Source: Micractinium sp. NFX-FRZ
Taxonomy: Eukaryota; Chlorophyta; Trebouxiophyceae; Chlorellales; Chlorellaceae
NCBI GenBank assembly: GCA_029339195.1
Contig: JAPTJF010000286.1
Location: forward strand, 1-64,000
Reading direction: 5' to 3'
DNA: 64,000 nucleotides
A program made the translations under genes and the position numbers. Of this stretch, positions 1-12,500 are shown piece by piece. How positions within the stretch are numbered: the first letter of the stretch is position 1; each line of letters begins with the position of its first letter. The notes under the pieces are model-generated. The model worked only from the letters and a program-made list of their open reading frames with translations, was not told the DNA's origin and made no database searches.

Positions 1-244
1 GGTAGTGGACAAGTTTGGGGTGTGCAAGTGATGCTTGCACAACTTATTCGAATGTGCATAAACAACTGTGCATGCTGGTTTTCCCTAACAAAACGGGCTG
101 TGTTTTGTGGCCTGGATCTACTAGTGCATGTACACGAGTGGTTCTGTGAAGGACCAACGGTCTCCCAAAACTCCCGGCACCGCCTTGACACACGCAGAGA
201 CCGCTGCCCGCTGACAGCTGCCCTGCCCAACTCAGCAGCCAGAC

Positions 245-384
245 CTGATGTGCGTGTGGGCACGGTTGCCTTGGCAGGCGCAGGGCGCCAACAGCACATC
301 CGGCACGCCCCCGGGCCCATGGTGGGGCCCGCTGAAGCAGAGGCGGCAGTGCGGCTGCTCAGCCGCCTCTACCGGCGCCGCCAT
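245..384 (-). CDS. RING-CH (MARCH-type) E3 ligase, first exon only
   Basis: On the minus strand an ATG at 384 opens 46 codons plus two bases that match the first exon of the other RING-CH genes in this window. The reading has C-R-L-C, then C-A-C followed by seven residues and H, ending at a GT donor (bases 244-243) exactly where the paralogues splice. This is the first half of a C4HC3 zinc finger that would bind an E2 and ubiquitinate targets, usually at membranes. Exon length (140 bases) equals that of the paralogue at 36709. Paralogue introns are 175-225 bases, so exon 2 should begin near position 20-70, but no Cys-rich continuation is visible there. The intron may be longer and run off the window, or this may be a lone exon of a broken copy. 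Confidence 0.6.
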
Positions 385-1086
385 GGCGTAGAGTTGATCT
401 CACGCCGATCCCTAGCGCCTGAAGGCAGTGCGGCGGCCCTGGCCGGTCCGCCTCCCAGCACTTGCGACTTTGCTCAAAGCGCGGCTGAGGGGTGCTGCGC
501 TGAGCTGAAATGAGGTAAAAATGGTATGGCAACGTGTCTGCGGCGAGATGCGCGAGATGCTGGTTTGACGAGGGCATCCATGCCATGGGATGGCCTACGC
601 GGCAGGACAGGCGGGGGTGTACTGCTGCTCACCAGGGGCACCATAATCCTATCAAACCTGCTAGTCAAAACTTGCTTAAAGAAAAGACCTGTGCCAGAAA
701 CTAACCCTCACGTGCGACCATGGGCAGGTGGCTGGCCATGCACCTGTTGCCAGCTGGCTGGACAGGGAAGGATGCCAGGCTGAGCAGCAGCAGGCAGCGC
801 GGTGCTCGCCCCATCCACCCGCACCCAGCTGCTGCCTCTCTTTGCAGTGCAAGAATTTAGGAGTTGGCAATGCTTGCGAAAACGACATTTAACAAACCTC
901 ACAACAAAGCAAATGTTATGATGCCAAGAAGAACGAAATGGCAGCGCATTCAATCGCTGCCAGTGGATGAGGGCAAAGCGAGGGGAGAGCAGGTGAAGCA
1001 GAGCAGGGGAAGAGGCCGGGGCACTAAACAGAGTAACCAGATGGTTCAAAATCAAACTTGCAGCCAATGTAAAGAGAAAGGGGCAG
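385..1086. other. Intergenic stretch between two minus-strand RING-CH genes
   Basis: About 700 bases between the start of the edge RING-CH exon and the stop of the next one. It should hold the promoter of the first and the 3' end of the second. Open frames here lack family motifs. Bases 860-1080 are less GC-rich than the surroundings, as expected for untranslated sequence. I see no further gene. Confidence 0.5.
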
Positions 1087-2397
1087 CTACAGGGAAGAGA
1101 GAGGCAGCCGGCCCTGCAGCCAGCCCAGCGCACGCCGCAGCACGCCCGGGCGCAGGACAGACCACAGCGCGCGCACTGCTGCTGGGCGCTCGTTGAACGC
1201 GTGCACCACGACATCTAGCTTCAGGAATGAGGACAGCTCAAGTAAGCCACTGCCAATTGACGCCCAACCTTGTGCGATGTAGTGCGCCTGCTGTTGGCCG
1301 CCGGGGAGGCACAGCAGCACGAGGCGAGGAAGGATGTTGATGGGAGCCACGTGGCTGGCAAACCGGCAGAGCATGGCGGTGACTGCCAAATCAGCCAGCT
1401 GCTCCAGGGGTGGCTGTTTGGTGGGTGCGCCAGGGGCAAAGCGGTCCACTGCGCACAGGCGCTGCAGAGCGAGTGCCGCCGCGAGGCGTGCCCCCTCGTG
1501 CACCGTCTGCTGCAGCAGCTGCCACGTCCACCCCTGCTGCACCCGGCGCCACTCCCGTGTGGCGACGACCTCAAACACCAACTTGACGCCAAGGCTGCAC
1601 ACTGTCAGGCCGCCTGAGAGCGCCACGCGGGCCAGAAAGGACGGCTGTGTGGCGTAGGCTGGCGCCGCTGCACTGCCCCGCAGGAAGGCTGGTGTGGCGG
1701 GGTCGAGCAAAAGCTGCGCCAGCTCAGCGCTCCAGACAACGATTGCTGCGGCAGTCGCACCGACGGCTGCTGCGATCGCGGCGACCCTGGCTACAGCCCC
1801 TGCGCCGCCAGCGAGGGCCGTGGCCAGGGCTGTTTGCAGCCCTCGCACCCACCCTGCCGCCTCCTGCTGCGCATCTTCCACCTGCCGCCGCTCCGCTGCA
1901 TCTACGGCGCCCGCTGCCACCGCCGCCTGCCAGGCGCCCGCTGGCACGCGGTAGGGCTGGCGGCACACGCTGCAGCGGCTGGGGTCCTGCTGGCTGTGCA
2001 GGCTGAACAGCTGCCACGCGTGCAGGCAGCTGCAGGCGGGGAGGGGGAGGAGGCGTGCATGGGGTGTGGAGGGCCGGCAAGGGGGTGTTGTGAACGGGGT
2101 CGTGAGGCGTGCTGCGCCGAGCGAACAGCAACGGTTCCTACTTGGCAGGCGCTCCCCAGGGGGATGCCTTCATGGGAAGTGCCGAGCAGTCGGCAGTGAG
2201 AGGTGCCAAGCAGACGGCAGTAGCAGCCAGTAGCATCCAGGCCAAACAGCCCACCTGAGGTGCACGTGGGCCTGGGTGCCCCGGCAGCCACAGGGGGCCA
2301 CCAGTGCGTCCCCCAGCCCCGCGGGCGGCGGGCGGGGTCCGCCAAAGCAGATGCGGCACTGCGGCTCATCCTCGACGGCGCGTCCTACTTCCGCCAT
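1087..2397 (-). CDS. RING-CH (MARCH-type) membrane E3 ubiquitin ligase
   Basis: Two exons, 2397-2255 and 2029-1087, give about 361 residues. The RING-CH finger is at residues 14-72: C-R-I-C, then C-G-C, seven residues, H-L-S-C, and after the intron C-S-V-C. The single intron falls in phase 2 inside the codon just before the Cys of H-x2-C. After the finger come about 290 residues of hydrophobic, Ala/Leu-rich sequence with two or three likely membrane segments (about 115-150 and 165-230). A tail block shared with the paralogues includes EWRRV, LQRLCAVD, EQLADL and ERPAA. By family knowledge it would be a membrane-bound ubiquitin ligase; the substrate is unknown. It is the longest and apparently intact member of the local family, in opposite orientation to the 35-41 kb cluster. 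Confidence 0.85.
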
Positions 2398-3558
2398 GCA
2401 GCAGGGTTTGGGCCACTGGAGGCGCCCCGGCGGCGCTCCGACCTAAAGCCAGTTCGCCTCCCGGCGCTTTGGACACCAGAACCGGCAAGGTCGACGAGGG
2501 TTGGAGGGAGACAGTGTGCAGTGCGATCGAGGGTGTGGGATTGCAGGCCATGTGCAATGCAGGGGCTTGGGCGCAGGCGGGACGGGCGGTTGGCTGTACT
2601 GCACGGCCGTGCACGGCGGCACTCGTGGGCACCCTGCCCGCTGCTCCACAAAGAGGGGCTCCCCTTTACCAGCACACTGTCATTGAACCTTAACCTTACG
2701 TGCAAATCGAGGAAAGAAAGCCAACTGTAAGGCTCCAGCGTCTCCCCTTGCGTTAGGGTTATACGTCCCCTGTCGTAGGTCACCCGCCCTCCGCCCGCCC
2801 GCACCGCCTATTTCGGTTCCCACCCGGTTTCCAGGTCAATCCAGAATGCACGTCAGCCTTCCTGGAAAACTCACTCAGCGGCTGCAACAGCAGGCATGGC
2901 TGCATGCTGGGCTCCCCAAACGCTGCGCCCCTTTGTGGGCCGCCGCCACCTCTGCGCCCCAGCTGCTGCCAGCCGTGGGCGCTGAGCAGCAGCTGCGTCC
3001 ACCCCCCCACCCCCCCTGGATTAAACCAGGGGGTAGCATGAGATCCGGACAAGCATAGTGATGTCAACAGATGCCTTTTGGAAAGCATCTACTGCCGCAG
3101 CTGCACTGCCAGCGAAGCCCATGGACCCCGCCCCCACTGCAACCCTTGCCAGCACGCCTGCTGGCCCTCTGGTGATCCCTCTCTACCTGAACCCAGCCGA
3201 AGGAAGCAAGGTGGGGTGAGAGTGGACTGTACCCCTCACCCCCCACCAGGCCAAGGCAAGCTTCGCACACCAACCGCCTGCTTAGCGGTCCTGCATCTGC
3301 TGCCACTGGGGGTGGCAGTGACCATAATTGCCCCCTGAAAGGCGCCAGCTGTGCGTATCATGTTTGCGCAGCGTTTCCTTGACAGATGCATGTTCGAGGC
3401 ATAATTTGAGACCGGAGATGTATGGGAAGGTGACGAGGAGGAGAAGCTGAGCTGGCGTCAGGACCACTCCCATTCGACACATGCGCTTGCAGACCGCCAC
3501 AGTTCCTCCACAGGCAGCGGTGCATCGCAGGGACGTGGCAGGGCGGTCCGGTGGCGCC
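2398..3558. other. Divergent intergenic region
   Basis: About 1.16 kb between the start of the minus-strand RING-CH gene and the start of the plus-strand aminopeptidase, so it must contain both promoters. No open frame shows a recognisable motif. A short perfect hairpin at 3011-3032 is listed separately. Confidence 0.5.
3011..3032. repeat. Small perfect inverted repeat
   Basis: Eight-base arms CCCCCTGG and CCAGGGGG flank a six-base AT loop (ATTAAA) between two divergent genes. It could form a hairpin in DNA or RNA. No function is implied by the sequence alone. Confidence 0.6.
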
Positions 3559-6500
3559 ATGAACGGCGGCACTCAAAACGGGGGCTCCCTGCTGGAGCCC
3601 CACTCAGACGCGGAGGTCGGGTTCGTGCCACTCAACATCGGACCCAGCAGTGCAGAAGTTCCGCAGCACAGGCAAGCGGGGACGCGGGGGTGGACGCTCA
3701 GCTTGTTCTGAAACAAGGGTGTAGATGGACACGTTTGCGCCGGTCCGGCCACGCCCTGGCAGCATGGTGGTACAAGCTGCGCCGCGATGCAGTCGCTTGC
3801 AGCGGCGCTTGGCAGCAACCCCCCGCCTGCGTGCCCCGCCCGCCACCCGCCGTGCAGCGCCGGCGGCAGCCGCCCTGGCACGCCGTTTGGGCGCACGCCC
3901 TCGCTGGGCCGCGCCACCAGCAGCAAGAAGTGCATCCTCATTGCGGTGGCTGCAGCAGTGATCACAATTGCGCTGGGCGTGGGTCTGGGCGTGGGGCTCA
4001 GCAGCGGGGGCGGCGACGACACCAGCGACAAGGGCGATGATGCCGTGCCGCCGTCTCCCTCGCCCTCGCCCATGCCTGCGGCCCCGCTCTCCTACCGTCT
4101 CATGCGCACTACCGGCGGCACATCAGAGACTGTGACTGAGCTGCCGCAGCAGTGCGTGGACTTGGCCACGGGTGAGCGGGCCGTGGTGGTTGTGGTGGGG
4201 CATTGTGCGCAAATGGTTGGGTGTGTGCGTGTGCGGTACGCGCACCCCTGGCCCTTGCTGGCATTTGGGGCTGGAGCGCTGTTTGTCAAGCAGCACTGAC
4301 CTTCCGGCACTCAGCCTGCCCCAGGGTGCTGCCCCCAGCCCCTTGCCCTTCCCCCACCCCCCACCTTCACTCCCCACCCTGCACGTTCACCCGCGCCGCC
4401 TCCCCCGCTCACGCCTCCCCCGCCCTTGGCACACACCTCCCCACCCGCGCCTCGCAGGCGCATACTTTGACTCCCTTGTGCCAACCCAGTACGACCTCAC
4501 GCTCAGCCTGGAGGCCTCCATGTTTGCTTCTGATCTCGACACAATGGCACCCGACTACTTCAATGCATCCGTCATCATCACCTTCAACGTCACAACCGCC
4601 ACGTCATGCGTGGTGCTGAACGCCAAGGCGCTGGAGGTCTCACGTGTGGAGGTGCTGCCGGGCGCCGGCGGCGGCGGCGCCGCCACGACGGTGTGCGAGG
4701 ATGCGGCGGGCTGCGCGCAGGGCGTGGTGTCGGCGCCCTTCCAGCGGGAGCAGGAGACGGCGGGTGACCCCGACGTCTTTGAGCTCGTCTCCACAGGTGG
4801 GAGGAGGCCTTCATGGTTGCATGCATTGCAGCTGGCAGGCGGGCAGCAGACAGGCAGGGAGGCAGGCAGCGCAGGGCAGGCCGCACAGAGATGCAGCCAT
4901 GGCTTGCGACAGGTCTGAGGCAGCTGTTGCATCGCCACGCCCATGTGTTTGGCACCGGTCTGGGGCAGTTGGTGGCCGCTCAACACCGCGTGGTGAAGGA
5001 AGGCCCACCACCGGCATGTGGGGTTATTGTATGCCTGTAATCATGTGCCTTTCCAACATACTCAGCATGACCTGGACATTCTACATGATTTGCTGCAGGC
5101 GACCAGGACCTGGTTGCCATCAACTTGGGCAGCACCACCCTCCAGCCTGGCGAGGTCAAGCTGGCGCTGACGTACCGCGGCGTACTGGGCAACACAGTGA
5201 ACGGGCGCGAGACGGGGCTGCTGCGCTCCGCCCCGTTCCTGGCCAACGCCAGCCAGCAATATGAGGCGCTGGTGTACACCCAGGGGGCGCAGAACGGGGC
5301 CCGCCAGATCCTGCCCTGCTACGACCAGCCCCGCTTCAAGGCCTCGTTCACCGTCACCGTCAAGGTGAGGGTGTGCAAGCTGACGGCGCGCGCTGTGCAT
5401 GCTGCGTGGCACGCCGTGCCACGCTGTGACCAGCCCCCTTCGTCGCAACGTCTCTCGTGTGTTGGGGGCTGCCCCGTGCTGTGACATGCTGTGCCTGCTG
5501 TGTGGAGTGCTGCTCCTCGCGGCGAGGCCCTCCTGGCTCAGGGCACCTCTCCCGCACAGCTGCCGCCCTCGCTGCCTGTCAGCCTCCGCTCTCACACCTG
5601 GCCCTTCTGCTGCATGTGCCCCTCCCGTTTTCCCTGCGCCGGCATGGGCGCAGGTGCCGGCGACTATGAGCCAGCTGGTGGTGCTCTCCAACATGCCCTG
5701 CGTCACCGACTTCAACGGCGCAGATGCCTGGGTGGAGCTCCGGCAGTGCAGCCCCACCCCGCCCATGTCTCCCTACCTGCTAGCCCTGGCCGCGGGCAGC
5801 TTAAAACAGGTGGACCTGAACGAGCGCAACCTGCCTGCCTGGAACGGCATCGTGCCGGGCGCTGTGGAGGGGCAGGCCGAGGCGGAGGAGTGGGTGGGTC
5901 AATTGGATGTGCGGGTGTGGACGTTGGACCGCCCATCCGCAGGCAGCGGCACGGAGACGGCCGCTGACCTGGCGGCGCTGGTGGCTGAACCTGCGCTGGC
6001 ATTCTACGCCCGCTTCCTCAACGTGTCTCTGGGGGACGTGACAAAGTTCGACATGCTGGCGGTGCCCGGCAAGGCGGGCGCCATGGAGGTGCGCACAGCG
6101 TGGCGTGCACAGCATGCATAGCATGCTCAGCACGGTGGGGGGTCTGTGTTGCTGGGCTGGCGGTGGGGGGGGTGACCCGACTGGTTTTGTCTTGCTGGTG
6201 TTGCCCGGCAAAGGCGGTCGCCATTGTGGGTGCGCAGCGTGGGAGAGCGTGGTGTGCGTGGGTTTGCGTGGCCCGTGCGCCACATGGCGCAGAGTTGCAT
6301 AGCGCAGTGCAAAGCGTGGCTCTGTGACCCGTGCGCTGGCCGCTCAGCTGCTGTGGTCGGCATGCTGGCGCCGCTGCGCTGTGCCGTGGTTTTGTGCCAG
6401 ATGCGCCGCTGCTGCGCACCTGCGGCCCTGGTGGCCCTTTGTCCCGTCTCTCAATTTTTGTGCCAAAGTGCCTGGTGTGCCTGCAGAACTGGGGCCTGCT

Positions 6501-9500
6501 CCTCTTTGATGAGCGCCGCTTCCTCTACGACAAGGTGAGGGGGTGGGGAAGCTGCCCGGAAGCTGCAGGCAGCTGAAGGGCAGCCGCACGAGTCGACGTC
6601 ACGCCGCGCTGTCGCCAGCTGTATTGGCGGCGCCAACCAACCAGCACCTGTTGTCGCAGCCGTGCTGAAATGAAGCAAGCTGGGTGTCTGGCCTCTCTCG
6701 AGTCAGGCTGGCGGCAGAACGTGCAGCCGCCTCGCAACTCAGCTGGGAAGCTGGGCACGGCAGCCGTGCAGCCTGCAGTGCCGGCAACACCTCCCCGCAT
6801 CCCGCACAGGCGGTGCGGGCAACCTCCCTGCCTCCTTCCCCCTGCCCTGCCCTGCCCCTGCAGGCGGTGGACGGCGCGTACGACCTGCTGCAAGCCGCCA
6901 GCGTGATCTGCCACGAGGTGGCGCACCAGTGGTGCGTGCGCCAGCGGTTGCTTGGTGCTGCACCGGCGGGGACACCGCGCGCACGCAGCAGACGGCAGGG
7001 CTGGGGCTTGAGAGGGGGTGGCCGAGGCGTGTGGGCAAGCAGCGGCTGCGGCAGCTGTCTAAGAAGTGTGAAGTTGTAGTGTGGGAGATCAGGGCCAGGG
7101 CGGCGCCGGCGTGGCTGGCATGCCCAGAATCCTTGGTTTGCCGACACAGGCGCGGCCAGGGCCGCCCACGTACCTCCACGTGTGGCTGTCCATTCAACGT
7201 GCTTGCACCAACATCCGTGGGCATCATGATGTCGCTCCGCGCAGGTTTGGCAACCTGGCCACCAAGCAGGACTGGACTCTGGCCTCTGTGGACGAGGGCC
7301 TGGCCTCTTTTATGGAGTACAAGTGCATGGCCTTCCTGGTGAGGGGCAGCCGGCAGGCGGTACACGCGTGCACAACCACCTGCATGGGTCTCTCATTGGT
7401 TGGGGGTACAAGTGCGTGGCGTTCCTGGTGGGGGCGGCTGGCGTGGCAGCGCCTTGGTAAGGGGGAGCGGGAGGGTGCATGCAGTTCCTGCTGCTCTGAA
7501 AGAAACTTCACTCGGTGCTGAGTGCACGAGTCTGGCCGTACAGGGTTGGGCTGGCGCGGCTGCCCACTTCCCCGGCGGACCATGCCTGGCACCCTCAACC
7601 CGCCCCTGCTGGCGTGTCGTACCCTGTTGCAGGGCAGCCTGGCCGGCAGCGGGAAGTTGAGCAGGCACGTGGGCGCCTTGCCCTGATGCTCTGCACCGAC
7701 GCTGTGCATGCTGTGCATTGCCTGCTGTGTCCCTCCCGTCTGCAGGGCGACCTGGCCAGCAGCAACACCACCAGCACTGAGCTGGGCCAGCTGGTGGCGG
7801 CGCTCAAGGGGCAGAACGTGGACCTCTTGAAGAACACCGCTGACGTCACCTTCTTCCGGTGGGTGTTGAGTGCTGCAGCGGCAGCGGGCAGGGGGCAGGG
7901 AGGCGAGGGGGGCGGCCGCGCTTGCAGCGACGTACCTGCCACGGGTGCAAAGGGGCCCTGGCAGAGTGGCGTTCCTCACGCTGCTGGAGACCACCGGCGG
8001 CGCCACATTCTTCTGGTGCAGAGGACGGCCTGGAAGTGGGCAGCCGCCGGAGTCATGAAGCGCGTGGGTGCACAGCGCTGAAAGGCCTGGTCGCCCCGCA
8101 GTCCTGAGCATGCGCCCTGGTGCCGGCGCTCCCGAGGCTTTCAGCCCGCCCCGGCTGTGAGGCGTCTGGATGCACTTGTCCATGGTGCATGGGTCAAAAC
8201 ACCCCTTCCGTCTGGCCCCCCACCTGCCCTGCCCCCTGCCCCGCCCCCGCCCCGCACGTGTGATGTGTCCCTGTTGCAGGAGCAGCACCCCCCAGCTTGA
8301 GCTGCCTGGCGTTCACGACGCCCCCGCCCAGCTGTCCCTGGCAATTACATCAGACCCCACACAATCCCCCTGCGTCCCACGCACCGACCTCGCTAGCGGC
8401 ACCGGTAAGCTCCCTCGGAAGGCCCGGCCCCTGCCCCCGGGCTCGCCAGGCCTCCACCTGCCCTGCCCCCGCGGCGCGCCACGCTGTGCCTGCGCACGCC
8501 TGCTGGCGCAGTGCATGCCCATCCGTTACTTGCGCCCTCGTGTGCGCGGGTCGGTGTGCCCCGTGGCTTGCTTGCGTAGGCCGCTGCCCTTGTGCGTGCA
8601 CGCATGCCTGGTGAGCCCTGAAACCCGCGCTGCCGCCCCTCCTTTGCTCGCTTGGCACCCTTGCAGGCTCGTACACTCAGTACGCCAAGCCCGCCCTCCT
8701 CCTGCGCATGTACGAGCTCTTTTTGGACGAAACTGCCCTGGCATACAACCTCGACGCGAGCTCAAACGGCCTGCCCTCGGTGCTCGGGGTGCGCCGCCAG
8801 CTCGCCCACCACTCTTGCCTGGCCTGCCACCCTGCTGCCCCCGCCCTGCTGCCGCTGCCTGACCCAAAATACGCTCGGCCGCCGCTGCTGCTCCTGGTGC
8901 TCAGCTGCCGCTGCCTGGGCAGGGGGCGCTCGGCTGCCGCTGCGTCTGCTGCTAACCCACCTGGAGCTGCCCTGGGCTCCTTCTGTGCACCGGCCCTCAC
9001 TTTTATGCACCCGTCCCAACTTCTGTGCACCCGCCCGCCCCTGACGTGCCTGCCCCCGACCTCCCAGCACCCTACTGACGGCCTGCCCCCCGCGCGCCCT
9101 TCCGTGCTCGCCCCTGCAGGAGTTTGTAAAGGCGCATGCCAGCGGCACGTGGCACTGGGGCGACTTTTTCAAGGCCGCCTACGACACCACGCTGGCCGCG
9201 GCGGGTGGGGACACAAATGCCTTGGTTCCCAGGCTCATCGCGCTGCGTTCCCAGACGATGTGGGATGCCCAGGTGCGCACCGCTCTTGCTGTATTGTGCA
9301 TTGTGCAACGGCGGTTGGGTTGGTCATGACTGGCAGTGTACACGACTGCACACGACTGCATGCAACTGCAAACGATTGTCTCCCGCGTGCCCCCCGCGCC
9401 CCCTTCTTGCAGACGTGGGACCAAAACCAGGCGCTGGTGCAGCAGGCAATAGATGCGGAGGCGGGCAACGACAAGTTCGCCACCATGGCCACATGGTTCT

Positions 9501-12500
9501 ACAGGCAAGCAGAGAACGCCGGTGTGCAAAGGGTTGGTGTGTTGTGGCTCGTGGCTCCAAAGCATATGCTTCAGTCAACGACAAGTACACCACCATGGCG
9601 ACCTGGTTCTACAGGCAAGCAACGCGTGTGGGTCCACAACAGGTTGGGGGCATTCTGTGGCTCCGCTTACCCCATTTGTTGGCCGCCGCGCCCCCCCCCC
9701 CTGCCCCGACCATTTTTCTCTCCCTCCCCCTCCCCCCTGCAGCTCGCTGACCCCACCCACCTTCTCCTTTAGTCTTCCAAGTTCAACCATGTTTGCTTGG
9801 GGTCACAAATGCCAGCATGTGCCGCCGCCTCACTCCCTTCCCTCCCTCCTCCCCGCCCACTCCCCGCCCTGCAGCTCCAACTACCCCATCTTCTCTTTTG
9901 CCGACGGAGCCTTTCTCAATGCCACCAGCTACTTTGCAACCACCCAGAACTTTGGCACCACCTCGGTGAGCTCCCAAACTTCTGGCCGTGCCCGCCCGCC
10001 CGCCTGCACCTCCGCCCGCCCGCCTGCCTGCCCGCCCGCTTGCACCTCCGCCCGCCTGCCTGCCCGCCCGCCTGCATCTCCGCCCGCCTGCCTGCCCGCC
10101 CGCCTCCCCTGCATGTCGCACCCCTTGTGCTTCCACAGCACTGCCCATGCTACTGCCCGCAGCACTGCCCATATTACTGCCCATGCAGCTGCCCATGTTA
10201 TGGAGGCTGCCCCACCCAACCTCTCCCAAGGCCCCATTTCCGCGCCTGCCCCCTTGATACACCCTCAACATTGCCTCACCTCTGCCCCCCTCATAATCTG
10301 CAACACTGCCTTGACAAAGCCTGGTGAACACTGCCGCAGCTCTGCCCCCTGCTCCTACAGCAGTGCCTGTTAACAAAAGGCAGGCCCAGTGCTGCCTCAA
10401 CCTACGCATGCTGTGCTCGCCATCTCACGCCCCTCCCCCTCCTGCCCCCTGCCTCCCCCCTCCCCCCACCCTACCCGCCCACGCAGCGCCCCTTCTGCTC
10501 CTTCAACATCACCAGCGCTGACGTGGCAGAGTTTGCTGACGTGGCGGGCGTGGAGGCGCTGGCAAACCAGGTACGTGCAGGCCCAGGGCGAGCAAAGGGG
10601 GTGTGTGCAGCGGGTGGCTTGGTGTGTTGCAGTCTCTGAGGATGTACATGAGGGGGGCTGGCCGTGCGGGTGCATGCACTGGCAGGCAGAGCAGCTGTGG
10701 TGACTTGATAGAGAGCTGCATTGTAGGGCAGGGCGCCCTGCTACGTTCCACCGGCATGTGCCTCCTCCCCTCCCCCACATTTTGACCAGCTGGCGGCGTC
10801 TCCAAAGGACAACTAGTGCTGCACTTTTGAGTGTGCGCACCATGCAGGCCGAGATGGGGTGTGCACAGCAGGGGTGCAGCAAGGGTGCCCCCGTCCTGCC
10901 ACCCACCCTCGCATGCCATCCACCAACTGTGCCTCCCCTTAAACCTGCCTGTCCGCCGCAGGCCGAGGAGATCTGCACCGGCGTGCAGCAGGGCACCCGC
11001 TTCTTCCCCTCCACCTTGGCCTTTGACCAGATGGTGGCGTGCTCGCGAGACGACTTCAAGACCGGCAACTGGACGGCGGGCGAGCGGTGGACCCTGCTGT
11101 CGCAGGAGAGCACATGGGTGGACAGCCAGCTGGGGGCCAAGTGAGCTGGGGAAGGGACCACTTGTTTTCGCACTTGTTTGGAGTGTGGAACGCTACATGC
11201 CGCATGTGGTGTATATGCGGTCCGAGTGGGGGGCAGCAGCACACGTGCATGGGGTGCACATCAACGCATGCGCGGACGGCCAGCTGAGAGGCATGTGAGC
11301 TCGGGAGATGTGTGGATGAGCAGCGGGAGGACCCGTGGTTGTGGGGCGGCAAGGCGTGGCTGTGGAGGAATCCCTTGCAGGAGCGGATGTGGCGCCGTCC
11401 AGAACTAGCCAGAGAGAGCGGTTTTGCTGCATGGATCACCCCCACACACACATACACACACACACACACTTTGTGCACAGCACTCCCCACCGCACCCGCA
11501 CGCCTGCTGCCCGGAACCCCACTTCACACCTGTGCCTCACCACCTGGCCATGCCACTCACAGCACGCTCTCAACTCCCCACCACCCCACCCCACCCCCGC
11601 AGGCTGTTCCGCTCCGTCTACAACACCACCCACCTCACCGCTTTGATGGGCCAGCTGGCAACGATGGCAGACATTTGCGACAACGGCGTCAAGGGTAGGC
11701 TGGGCTGGTCGGACGTGTATCTTGCCTGCCTGTAGGGTTGGGGTGCTTGGTGAGGCACGCCGACCACGTGGAGAGCTCGTGCTCTGCTCTAGGGCAGGGC
11801 TGCGTGGAAGACGCACGCTGCAGGCGGCGGCAAGGCGTGCAGGACGAGTTGGGCAGCCCCACGGGGGGTCGAGCTGGGCCCCTCCCCTCCCCCCTCCCCG
11901 CTCCTCCTCGTGCTGCACTTGCCCTGCCTCTTCCGACAGTGGCCTTCCAACCGCCCCCCTCTGGCCCCGCCTCAGTGCCTCCCCCCACCCCACCCCACCC
12001 CCCGCTGCAGTCGACGCCAACGACACCACCGACCGCTGCTGCACGCGGCAGAGCGACTTGCTGGAGGGGGCCGCCCTGCTGGCAGACGCTGCCGCAGTGG
12101 CCATGTCTGAAGATCCCATGACGGTTGACCCCAATGTCAACCTCACAATCACAACGGTGTTGACTCATGTGGAGGAGGCGCTCAAGGGAGGGGACAAGGG
12201 CAACGGTGAGCAGGCGTTTGAGGGAGGGAGGGAGGAGGAAGGGAGGCGCAGTGTGGAGGCGCAGCGCTTGGGCCCCCCACCTCCCATCCCCACCTGCACC
12301 CCGCCTGCCCCTGCACATGCTGCTGCGTGCGCAACGCTCCATGGCATGCTGTGCCCGCATGAGCTGCCCCTCCCCAGCGAGGGTTCCCCAATGCGCTGCC
12401 AGCACGCCCGTGCCAACCCGCCCCCTGGCCCCGCAATGGCACCGCAGGCCAGTGGCAGTACCTGATTGGCGGCGCGGCCGCGGATGTGCTGTTCCAGATC

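Noticed and set aside
7224..8288. 354-codon minus-strand open frame inside the aminopeptidase
   Set aside because: It is antisense, low-complexity and overlaps exons with strong motifs on the other strand.
9988..10112. CRISPR-like regular repeat
   Set aside because: Units are degenerate CCCGCCTGC steps without unique spacers, in a eukaryotic intron.
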